47,686 bases of DNA, from positions 1 to 47,686 of the forward strand of contig CALKJU010000034.1 of NCBI GenBank assembly GCA_937995535.1, written 5' to 3'. This DNA is from an uncultured Alphaproteobacteria bacterium (GTDB taxonomy: Bacteria; Pseudomonadota; Alphaproteobacteria; Geminicoccales; Geminicoccaceae). Positions 26,851 to 33,555 of this stretch are shown here, one piece after another; position 1 is the stretch's first letter, and every line of letters begins with the position of its first letter. The notes beneath the pieces are model-generated. The model ran no database searches and was not told the origin of the DNA. It saw only the letters and a list, made by a program, of their open reading frames with translations. A program made the position numbers and the translations under genes.

Positions 26851-28266
26851 ATGCGCCGGCACCGCAGCGCCAAGATCGTCGCCACCCTGGGCCCGGCCAG
26901 CTCGACGAAGGAGCGGATCCGCGAGCTGGCCGACGCCGGGGCGGACGTCTTCCGCTTCAACTTCAGCCACGGCAGCCACGCCGACCACGCGGCGCGGTTC
27001 CAGATCGTCCGCGAGGTCGAGGCCGAGCGCGGCCGGCCGATCGGCGTCATCCTCGACCTGCAGGGGCCCAAGCTGCGCGTCGCCCGGTTCGCCGACGGCA
27101 AGGTCATACTCAAGCGTGGCGACCCCTTCCGTCTCGACCTCGACCCGGCGCCGGGCGATGCGAGCCGCGTCAACCTCCCGCACCCGGAGATTTTTCGCGT
27201 CCTGCGCCCCGAGCAGGAGCTGCTGCTCGACGACGGCAAGATCCGGCTGCGCGTGCTGCGCTGCGGCGCCGACTTCGCCGAGACCGAGGTGCAGGCCGGC
27301 GGCACGCTGTCCGACCGCAAGGGGGTCAACGTGCCGAACGCGGTCCTGCCGATCTCGGCGCTGACCGACAAGGACCGGGCGGACCTGAGCTTCGGCCTCG
27401 AGCTCGGCGTCGACTGGGTGGCCCTGTCGTTCGTGCAGCGGCCCGACGACCTGGCCGAGGCGCGCCGGCTGATCGCCGGCCGGGCCGCCGTGATGGCCAA
27501 GCTGGAGAAGCCATCGGCGATCGACCGGCTCGAGGAAATCATCGAGCTGAGCGACGGGATCATGGTCGCCCGCGGCGATCTCGGGGTGGAGATGCCGCCC
27601 GAGGTCGTGCCGGGCCTCCAGAAGCGCATCATCCGCGCCGCGCGGAGCAGCGGGAAGCCGGTGATCGTGGCGACGCAGATGCTGGAGAGCATGATCGCCG
27701 CACCAGCACCGACGCGCGCCGAGGCATCGGACGTCGCCACCGCCATCTACGACGGCGCCGACGCCGTCATGCTCTCGGCTGAGAGCGCGTCCGGCGCGTA
27801 CCCGGTCGAGGCGGTGACGATCATGGACAGGATCATCACCCAGGTGGAGCGCGACGAACTCTACCGGTCCTATCTCGACGCGTTCCACGCCCAGGCCGAG
27901 CACACTCAGGCCGACGCGATCACGCTCGCCGCCGGCCTCGTCGCCCACACCATGAGCTGCGCCGCCATCGTCACCTACACGACCTCCGGCGCCACGGCGC
28001 TGCGCGCGTCGCGCGAGCGCCCGGACACGCCGATCCTCGGTCTGATCACCCGGATGGTCACGGCGCGCAAGCTGACCCTTGCCTGGGGCGTCCACCCGGT
28101 CTTCACCGAGGACGCCAAGGACCTCGACGAGATGGTCGGCAAGGCGCGCTCGATCGCCAAGGCCGAGGGCTTCGCCCAGCCGGGCTCGAGCATCGTGATC
28201 ACGGCGGGTCTGCCGTTCGGCACGCCCGGGGCCACGAACCTCCTGCGCCTCGCCTGGGTCACCTGA
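26851..28266 (+). CDS. pyk: Pyruvate kinase
   Basis: A 471-residue glycolytic enzyme that makes ATP and pyruvate from phosphoenolpyruvate. The N-terminus begins with the family block AKIVATLGPASSTKE, followed by RFNFSHGSHADH (nucleotide and metal site), DLQGPKLRVA, the catalytic lysine segment VMAKLEKPSAIDRL, the metal-binding IMVARGDLGVEMP and the signature ATQMLESMIAAPAPTRAE. The C-terminal domain is present at normal length. ATG 26851 has a purine-rich GGGGGAT upstream. It is divergent from the MocR-type regulator and converges on the UbiH-family gene. Confidence 0.97.
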   Translation: MRRHRSAKIVATLGPASSTKERIRELADAGADVFRFNFSHGSHADHAARFQIVREVEAERGRPIGVILDLQGPKLRVARFADGKVILKRGDPFRLDLDPAPGDASRVNLPHPEIFRVLRPEQELLLDDGKIRLRVLRCGADFAETEVQAGGTLSDRKGVNVPNAVLPISALTDKDRADLSFGLELGVDWVALSFVQRPDDLAEARRLIAGRAAVMAKLEKPSAIDRLEEIIELSDGIMVARGDLGVEMPPEVVPGLQKRIIRAARSSGKPVIVATQMLESMIAAPAPTRAEASDVATAIYDGADAVMLSAESASGAYPVEAVTIMDRIITQVERDELYRSYLDAFHAQAEHTQADAITLAAGLVAHTMSCAAIVTYTTSGATALRASRERPDTPILGLITRMVTARKLTLAWGVHPVFTEDAKDLDEMVGKARSIAKAEGFAQPGSSIVITAGLPFGTPGATNLLRLAWVT

Positions 28267-28282
28267 CGGCGTCGCGACCGCC

Positions 28283-29506
28283 CTACAGCGGCAGGCCGCG
28301 CATCAGCCGCGGCAGGTCGCCGACCAGGCCCATGGCGTGGCGCATGAAGAAGCGCTTCGCCACGGGCAGACGTTCGACCGCGGCGAGGCCTAGGTTGCGC
28401 GCCATCTGCACCGGCAGCAGGTCGTTGGCGAAGAGGCGGTTGATGCCGTCCGTGACGGCAACGAGGACGAGGCTGTCGAAGCGTCGCCAAGCGGCGTAGC
28501 GCTCGAGCGCGGCAGCGTCGCCCGGATCGAGGCCGAGGCGGACCCGGTCGACGACCAGTTCGGCGATGGCGGCGACGTCCCGCAGCGCGAGGTTCCAGCC
28601 CTGCCCGGCGATCGGATGGATGCCGCGGGCGGTGTCGCCCACGAGGACGAGCCGTCGGTCGACGTAGCGATCGGCCCAGACGAGCACGAGCGGATAGGCC
28701 CAGCGCGGCCCCTCGAGGGCGAGGTCGCCCAGCTCGTCGCCGAGGCGGTCGGCCACCTCCCCGAGAAAGCCGCGGTCGTCGAGGGCTGTGACGAGGGCGG
28801 CGCGGTCGCGGCGCAGCGCCCAGACGATCGAGGAGCGATCGCCGCGCAGCGGCAGGCGGGCGAACGGGCCGTCGGGAAAGAAGCGCTCGAGCGCGAGACC
28901 GCGATGGGGCCGCGGATGGCGCAGCGTGCAGACGATCCCGGTCTGCTCGTAGTCCCAGCGGCGCACCCCGATGCCGGCAGCGGCGCGGGTCGCGGACTCC
29001 TTGCCCTCGGCGGCGGCGACCAGCGCCGCGTGGAACGTCCGGCCATCGGCCAGTCCGAGCCGCACCTGCGGCCCGTCGCGGTCGATCTCGGCGATGGTCG
29101 CCGGCGCAGCAAGCCGCACCGACGGCAGGGTCGACAGCCGCGCCAGCAGCGCTTCGCGGATGTGGCGGTTCTCGGCGATCCAGCCGAGCGGCTCGCCACC
29201 GACCTCGCGGTGGTCGTAGTGGACGGTCGCCGGCGAGCCACCCTCACCGACGACGATGTCCAGGATCGGCTGGGCCTGCGGCGCGAGATGCGGCCAGACG
29301 CCGACCGCCTCGAGAAGCAGCTTCGAGCCGCGGGCGATGGCGGTGACCCGCCCGTCATAGGTCGTCGCGACGAGGCGCGGGATCGACTGCCGCTCGACGA
29401 CCACGACGTCGATGTCCGCCGAGCCGAGCGCGGCGCCGAGGGCGAGGCCGGTGAGCCCGCCCCCGACAACGACGACGTCGACCCGGTCGGCGGCCTCGCT
29501 CGGCAT
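28283..29506 (-). CDS. FAD-dependent ubiquinone-ring hydroxylase, UbiH/UbiF/COQ6 family
   Basis: A 407-residue class A flavin monooxygenase that probably hydroxylates a ubiquinone precursor with O2 and NAD(P)H. It has the FAD-binding VDVVVVGGGLTGLALGAALG at the N-terminus and, near residue 270, the family block VLVGDTARGIHPIAGQGWNLALRD. The UbiH, UbiF, UbiI, UbiL and UbiM subgroups cannot be separated by eye, so no symbol is given. I chose ATG 29506 because the dinucleotide-binding strand begins eight residues later; upstream in-frame codons reach into the sigma-54 unit region. ubiG elsewhere in the window acts in the same pathway. Confidence 0.87.
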   Translation of the reverse strand: MPSEAADRVDVVVVGGGLTGLALGAALGSADIDVVVVERQSIPRLVATTYDGRVTAIARGSKLLLEAVGVWPHLAPQAQPILDIVVGEGGSPATVHYDHREVGGEPLGWIAENRHIREALLARLSTLPSVRLAAPATIAEIDRDGPQVRLGLADGRTFHAALVAAAEGKESATRAAAGIGVRRWDYEQTGIVCTLRHPRPHRGLALERFFPDGPFARLPLRGDRSSIVWALRRDRAALVTALDDRGFLGEVADRLGDELGDLALEGPRWAYPLVLVWADRYVDRRLVLVGDTARGIHPIAGQGWNLALRDVAAIAELVVDRVRLGLDPGDAAALERYAAWRRFDSLVLVAVTDGINRLFANDLLPVQMARNLGLAAVERLPVAKRFFMRHAMGLVGDLPRLMRGLPL

Positions 29507-29602
29507 GATGGCGACATAGGACACTGCCCACGACTTCGCCAGCTGCCCAGACCATGGGCGGGCGGCGGTGTCTTGTGACGCCGCCGTGGCGTCGTCCGGC
29601 CT

Positions 29603-29618
29603 TGGCACGGCCCTTGCT
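29603..29618 (+). promoter_or_regulatory. Sigma-54 (RpoN) -24/-12 promoter
   Basis: TGGCACGGCCCTTGCT matches every fixed base of the sigma-54 core consensus TGGCACGNNNNTTGCW. The -24 GG (29604-29605) and -12 GC (29616-29617) are ten bases apart, the required spacing. It points away from the UbiH-family gene and towards the terminator at 29762. Such promoters need an enhancer-binding activator. Just upstream an inverted repeat GACGCC-N5-GGCGTC (29577-29593) could be a protein site, though activators usually bind further away. Confidence 0.75.
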
Positions 29619-29627
29619 TATCGCAAA

Positions 29628-29796
29628 CGGGTGTCGCCGCCGGCGCGGCCTTCGCTGTCGTGGGTGCCTCCCCGCCGCGACACGGAGGTCGCGCGACGCC
29701 GGCGCGACACGCGTTTGGCCCGAGCGTCGCGGCTCGATGCAGATCGGACCGTGACGGACTTGGCCCGGAGGATGGCGTCCTCCGGGCCATTTTTTT
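29628..29796 (+). ncRNA. Candidate sigma-54-dependent small RNA, about 170 nt
   Basis: The transcript is bounded by the sigma-54 promoter (start expected near 29628) and a strong intrinsic terminator. Both flanking genes lie on the other strand, and the interval has no convincing reading frame: a GTG at 29631 stays open only by running through the terminator into antisense of the permease gene. Bases 29631-29637 (GTGTCGC) pair exactly with 29704-29710 (GCGACAC), closing a long stem. Inside it is a 6-bp hairpin, 29676-29681 with 29688-29693. A C-rich CCTCCCC (29667-29673) resembles anti-Shine-Dalgarno loops of alphaproteobacterial sRNAs and could instead pair with GGAGG at 29684-29688. I do not recognise a known RNA family. 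Confidence 0.6.
29762..29796 (+). terminator. Intrinsic terminator of the plus-strand RNA
   Basis: A perfect 11-bp stem, GGCCCGGAGGA (29762-29772) with TCCTCCGGGCC (29778-29788), a five-base loop, then A and seven T's. It works only for plus-strand transcription: read on the minus strand the hairpin is followed by AAGTCC, so it is not the end signal of the neighbouring permease gene. Confidence 0.9.
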
Positions 29797-29800
29797 CCTG

Positions 29801-30946
29801 TCAGCTGTACGGATCGGCCGCGTCGCGCAGCCCGTCGCCGAGGAAGTTGAAGGCGAGCACGACGATCACCACCGGGACCACCGGCAGCATCAGCCACGGA
29901 TAGAGCGCCACGACGTTCACGTTCTGGGCATCGTTGAGGAGCACGCCCCAGCTCGTGATCGGTGCGCGCACACCCAGGCCGAGGAAGGACAATGCCGTCT
30001 CGCCGAGGATCATGCCGGGGATCGACAGGGTCGCCGAGGCGATCAGGTGGCTCATGAAGCTCGGCACCAGATGGCGACCGATGATGCGCGACGGGCGTGC
30101 GCCCATGAGCCGTGCCGCCTGCGCGAAGTCCTCCTCGCGCAGCGCCAGGATCTTGGAGCGGACCGCGCGCGCGAGCCCGGTCCAGTCGACCAGCCCGAGG
30201 ATCAGCGTGATCCCGAAGAAGACCCAGAGCGGATCCCAGGTCACCGGCATCGCCGCCGAGAGCGACATCCACAGCGGGATCATCGGGAAGCTGCGGATCA
30301 CCTCGATCAGGCGCTGGATGACGTTGTCGATCCAGCCGCCATAATAGCCCGAGATGCCGCCGAGGATGATCCCGAGCACGAAGCTCACCGAGATGCCGAT
30401 CAGGCCGACGGTCAGCGAGACCCGCGCGCCGTGGAGGATGCGCGAGAACAGATCGCGGCCGAGGCGGTCGGTCCCGGCGAGGAACAGCGTCCCGCCCTCG
30501 GCCGGGCAGACGAGGTGCAGGTCGGCGGGGAAACGACCCCAGAAGCGGTACGGATCGCCCCGGCAGAAGAACCGCAGCCGCTGGATCTTGTTGGGGTCGA
30601 CGGTGTACTCGCGCTTGAGCGTGGCCATGTCGAGCCGGTAGGCGAAACCGTAGACGAACGGCCCGACGAACTGGCCCTCGTGGAACAGGTGCACCCGCTG
30701 CGGCGGCGTATGGATGAATTGCGCGTTGCGCGTATGCAGGTCGTAGGGGGCGATGAACTCCGTGATCAGGGTCGAGAGATAGAAGATCAGCAGGATGATG
30801 CCGGAGGCGACGGCGAGCTTGTGGCGCTTGAAGCGCCACCACATGAGCTGCCATTGCGAGGCGGTGTAGAAGCGTTCCTGCTCCGGGGTCAGGACCTCCC
30901 GGTCGTAGGGATCGAAGGGAGCCTTGTCGACGAAGCGCGGGCTCAT
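29801..30946 (-). CDS. Peptide-type ABC transporter permease (DppC/OppC-like, long periplasmic insert)
   Basis: A 381-residue inner-membrane permease. After a cytoplasmic N-terminus and one helix (VASGIILLIFYLSTLITEFI) it carries an extracytoplasmic stretch of about 100 residues (YDLHTRNAQF through FCRGDPYRFWGRFPADLHLV) before the usual LAGTDRLGRDLFSRILHGAR. The remaining helices, the EAA loop (FAQAARLMGARPSRIIGRHL) and ETALSFLGLGVRAPITSWG follow. The insert makes it longer than typical DppC (about 300 aa) and is seen in a subclass of these permeases. ATG 30946 overlaps the upstream stop as ATGA. No ATPase or binding-protein gene accompanies it. Confidence 0.9.
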   Translation of the reverse strand: MSPRFVDKAPFDPYDREVLTPEQERFYTASQWQLMWWRFKRHKLAVASGIILLIFYLSTLITEFIAPYDLHTRNAQFIHTPPQRVHLFHEGQFVGPFVYGFAYRLDMATLKREYTVDPNKIQRLRFFCRGDPYRFWGRFPADLHLVCPAEGGTLFLAGTDRLGRDLFSRILHGARVSLTVGLIGISVSFVLGIILGGISGYYGGWIDNVIQRLIEVIRSFPMIPLWMSLSAAMPVTWDPLWVFFGITLILGLVDWTGLARAVRSKILALREEDFAQAARLMGARPSRIIGRHLVPSFMSHLIASATLSIPGMILGETALSFLGLGVRAPITSWGVLLNDAQNVNVVALYPWLMLPVVPVVIVVLAFNFLGDGLRDAADPYS

Positions 30947-31941
30947 CGGGTGGTCGCACCCCCGAAGCGGATCCGTGGGTCGAGCCAGGCGAGGAGCAGG
31001 TCGGATATCAGCACGCCGATCACGACGAGGAACGATTCCAGCATCAGGAACGAGCCGGCGAGATACATGTCCTGGGTCTGCAGCGCGCGGACGAGGATCG
31101 GCCCGGTGGTCGGCAGCGACAACACCACCGCCACCAGCGCCGAGCCGGAGATGAACTCGGGCAGCAGGTTGCCGATATCGGCGATGAACGGGTTGAGGGC
31201 CATGCGCAGCGGGTACTTGACCAGCGCCCGTCCGGGCGGGAGGCCCTTGGCGCGGGCTGTCACCACATAGGGCTTCTGCAGCTCGTCGAGCAGATTGGCG
31301 CGCAGCCGGCGGATCATGCCGGCCGTGCCCGAGGTGCCGATCACCACCACCGGCACCCAGAGATGCTCGAGCACCGAGAGGAACTTGCCCCACGACATCG
31401 GCTGGTCGAGATACTCCGGATCGACGAGCCCGCCGATCGAGGTCCCGAACCACACGTTCGACAGGTAGAGGAGGACCAGCGCCAAGAGGAAGTTGGGCGT
31501 GGCGAGGCCGAGGAAACCGAGGAAGGTCAGACCATGATCGCCCCAGCTATATTTGTGTGTAGCTGAGTAAACACCGATCGGGAATGCAATGATCCAAGTG
31601 AACAGGATCGTCGCAAAGGATATGATGAACGTCAGAAAGATACGATCACCGATGACCTCGGTGACAGGTCGGTCGTACTCGAACGAGTATCCGAGGTCGC
31701 CGTGCAACAGGCCCCATGCCCAATAGAGATATTGCTGCCACATCGGGCGATCGAGACCGTACAGTTCTCGAAGATACTGGATCTTGTCGCTTTGCAGACC
31801 CTCGCCTTGAGCGCGCAGCTCGTCGAGCTGCGCGCTCAAAAAGTCCCCGGGCGGCAATTGGATGATGACGAAGGTGATGATGCTGATCGCGACCAGGGTC
31901 GGGATCATGACAAGAATGCGACGAACGATATAGCGCAGCAC
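30943..31941 (-). CDS. Peptide-type ABC transporter permease (DppB-like)
   Basis: A 332-residue inner-membrane permease with the family start LRYIVRRILVMIPTLVAISI and QLPPGDFLSAQ, then LRELYGLDRPMWQQYLYW and HGDLGYSFEYDRPVTEVI. The EAA loop (VVTARAKGLPPGRALVKYPL) and terminal WLDPRIRFGG complete it. The start is a GTG with GGAGG seven bases upstream. The 5' part (about 31500-31940) is markedly AT-richer than its surroundings and contains a perfect 33-bp palindrome. It lies 49 bases after holA and has no linked ATPase or binding protein. Confidence 0.9.
   Translation of the reverse strand: MLRYIVRRILVMIPTLVAISIITFVIIQLPPGDFLSAQLDELRAQGEGLQSDKIQYLRELYGLDRPMWQQYLYWAWGLLHGDLGYSFEYDRPVTEVIGDRIFLTFIISFATILFTWIIAFPIGVYSATHKYSWGDHGLTFLGFLGLATPNFLLALVLLYLSNVWFGTSIGGLVDPEYLDQPMSWGKFLSVLEHLWVPVVVIGTSGTAGMIRRLRANLLDELQKPYVVTARAKGLPPGRALVKYPLRMALNPFIADIGNLLPEFISGSALVAVVLSLPTTGPILVRALQTQDMYLAGSFLMLESFLVVIGVLISDLLLAWLDPRIRFGGATTR
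31807..31839. repeat. Perfect 33-bp palindrome inside the DppB-like gene
   Basis: TTGAGCGCGCAGCTCG (31807-31822), one central base, then its exact reverse complement (31824-31839). It lies in frame in the permease gene, encoding LSAQLDELRAQ near residues 35-45. In the mRNA it would fold into a very stable hairpin about 100 bases after the start codon. Confidence 0.9.
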
Positions 31942-31946
31942 GCCCC

Positions 31947-31960
31947 CGCCTCCGCAGGCG
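31947..31960 (-). promoter_or_regulatory. Hairpin that covers the ribosome site of the DppB-like gene
   Basis: On the minus strand CGCCT-GCGG-AGGCG forms a 5-bp, four-base-loop hairpin. The gene's GGAGG ribosome site consists of the last two loop bases and the first three bases of the 3' arm, so folding would limit access to the GTG start at 31941. The stem is short and may be only a weak control. Confidence 0.35.
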
Positions 31961-31990
31961 AGGGCATCTTAGCGGCGGATCGGGCCGGGG

Positions 31991-33034
31991 CTACCCCTCG
32001 CGGACCCGGCTGGAACCCGGGGTTGGGAACTCGGCGAGCCGGACGAGCTCCCGGCGGCAGAGCAGGGCCGCAGGCAGGCGACGACGCGTGGCAGCCTCGG
32101 CGGCGTGCAGACGCTCGATGGCAATGGTGATCGCGTCGGCCGACCAGCGCGCCAAGGCGCGCGCGAGCGCCGGCTCGCGCCGGAAGTGGATCGGCGGCCG
32201 AGCGGCCCTGATCGCGGCGCGCGGGTCCGTCCCAGCGTCCACGGCGACGCGCAGCCGCAGCAGCAGGACCAGCGTCGCCGCCGTGGCGCGCAGTACCATC
32301 TCGGGGCGCTGCCCCTCGGCGAGGAGCCGTAGCAGGCGAGGCTCCAGCATCGGGTCACCGGTCAGCGCCGCATCGATCACGTCGTGCAGTGCCAGGGCCG
32401 TGCTGTCGTCGAGCACGGCGTCGATGTCGGCGTGGCTGACGCGGCCACCGGGACGCTCGCCAATGTAGAGCGCGAGCTTGCGCAGCTCCTGCCGGGTCAG
32501 CGCGCGGTCGGCGCCGAGCAGCTCGGCGAGCCGGCCGAGCACCTCGGGGTCGGCGCGCAAGCCCTCAGCGGCGAGGCCGTCGCGGATCACCTCGCGCAGC
32601 GTCTCGCCCTCGTCGCGATAGCAGGGCAGGGCCATCGCTCGGTCCGCGGCCTCGACGACCTTGCGCAGGGCCGAAGCGCCGCCGAGGTCCCCGGCCTCGA
32701 GCAGCACGAAGGCGGCGATGTCGCGCGTGGCGAGGAGCTGGCGCACGGCCGGCGTCATCGGATCGGCGGCGTCGCGCACCCGCACGAGCCGACGGACCCC
32801 AGTCAGGGTCAGCGCCTGTGCCGCCTCGACGAGGAGACGCGGCTCGTCCCTTAACCGGTCGCCGTCGAGCTCGGTGACGACGAACGGATCAGCCGGGTCG
32901 GTGACGAGCTGCGCGGCGAGCCGCGCCGCGCGCTCGGCGGCGAGGCCGCGGTCGGGGCCGTAAAGCAGTGTGACCGCGACCGCCGGATCCGGCCGGGCGA
33001 CGAAGCCCTCGACGCGTCCGGCCGGCAGCTTCAC
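31991..33034 (-). CDS. holA: DNA polymerase III delta subunit
   Basis: A 347-residue clamp-loader subunit that opens the beta clamp ring. The N-terminal domain has [20 protein letters not shown], the usual family opening, followed by ALTLTGVRRLVRVRDA and the central LLGADRALTRQELRKLALYI, then the C-terminal collar domain (PPIHFRREPALARALARW). It is divergent in sequence, as delta subunits are, but length, order of blocks and the position after lptE all fit. Its start overlaps lptE by four bases. Confidence 0.92.
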   Translation of the reverse strand: MKLPAGRVEGFVARPDPAVAVTLLYGPDRGLAAERAARLAAQLVTDPADPFVVTELDGDRLRDEPRLLVEAAQALTLTGVRRLVRVRDAADPMTPAVRQLLATRDIAAFVLLEAGDLGGASALRKVVEAADRAMALPCYRDEGETLREVIRDGLAAEGLRADPEVLGRLAELLGADRALTRQELRKLALYIGERPGGRVSHADIDAVLDDSTALALHDVIDAALTGDPMLEPRLLRLLAEGQRPEMVLRATAATLVLLLRLRVAVDAGTDPRAAIRAARPPIHFRREPALARALARWSADAITIAIERLHAAEAATRRRLPAALLCRRELVRLAEFPTPGSSRVREG

Positions 33035-33555
33035 GCCTGCGCGCTGTCGAAGTGCAGAGCGAGCTGCGTGCGGATGAACAGGGCGAGCTCACGCGCGGCG
33101 CGGTCCTCGGCATTGCGCTGCGAGATCCGGGTCGCGAACGGTGACTGGCGCTGGTTGTAGCTGGCCGCGCGGCGTGCCGCGGAGCGGTAGACGACCCGGC
33201 CGTCGGACTTGCGCCGCAGTTCGTAAAACGCGGCCAGGACGAGGTCGAACCGCGTCGTGTCGTCGTTGAGCTGAATGATCAGCGACGAGATCGAGCGCTG
33301 GAGGCGGACGACGAGATCGTATTCCCCCGGCACTGCGAGCCCGCGCGGATTGAGCGCGTCGAGCAACTCGCGCCGGACAGAGTAGCCCAATCGGTCGTTC
33401 GGCGTGCGCACCTCGATCGCGGCGAGCCTGGTGTCGAGCGCCTCGCCTTCCGGGCCGGCGTGCAGCGGCCGCAGCCCACAGCCCGCGACAGCGGCCAGGG
33501 CCGGCAGCAGACCGAGCAGGCGCCGTCGGGCCGGGCTCGGCTCAGACGACCACAT
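33031..33555 (-). CDS. lptE: LPS-assembly outer-membrane lipoprotein LptE
   Basis: A 174-residue lipoprotein that plugs and assembles LptD, the channel that inserts lipopolysaccharide into the outer membrane. The signal sequence ends in the lipobox AVAGC with lipidated Cys26, followed by the family's GLRPLHA and a small alpha-beta domain ([30 protein letters not shown]). It starts 14 bases inside the end of leuS and overlaps holA by four, the standard leuS-lptE-holA arrangement in this class. Confidence 0.92.
   Translation of the reverse strand: MWSSEPSPARRRLLGLLPALAAVAGCGLRPLHAGPEGEALDTRLAAIEVRTPNDRLGYSVRRELLDALNPRGLAVPGEYDLVVRLQRSISSLIIQLNDDTTRFDLVLAAFYELRRKSDGRVVYRSAARRAASYNQRQSPFATRISQRNAEDRAARELALFIRTQLALHFDSAQA

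Noticed and set aside
25135..28095. 986-residue minus-strand open frame opposite pyruvate kinase and through the MocR regulator
   Set aside because: Out of frame with the regulator and antisense to pyk; no family similarity can be seen.
29762..29796. Terminator assigned to the minus-strand permease operon
   Set aside because: On the minus strand the hairpin is not followed by a T tract; the T tract is only on the plus-strand side.
29631..29903. Small protein encoded by the sigma-54 transcript
   Set aside because: The only long frame begins at GTG 29631, reads through the terminator into the antisense of the permease gene and has Arg-rich filler composition and no clear ribosome site.
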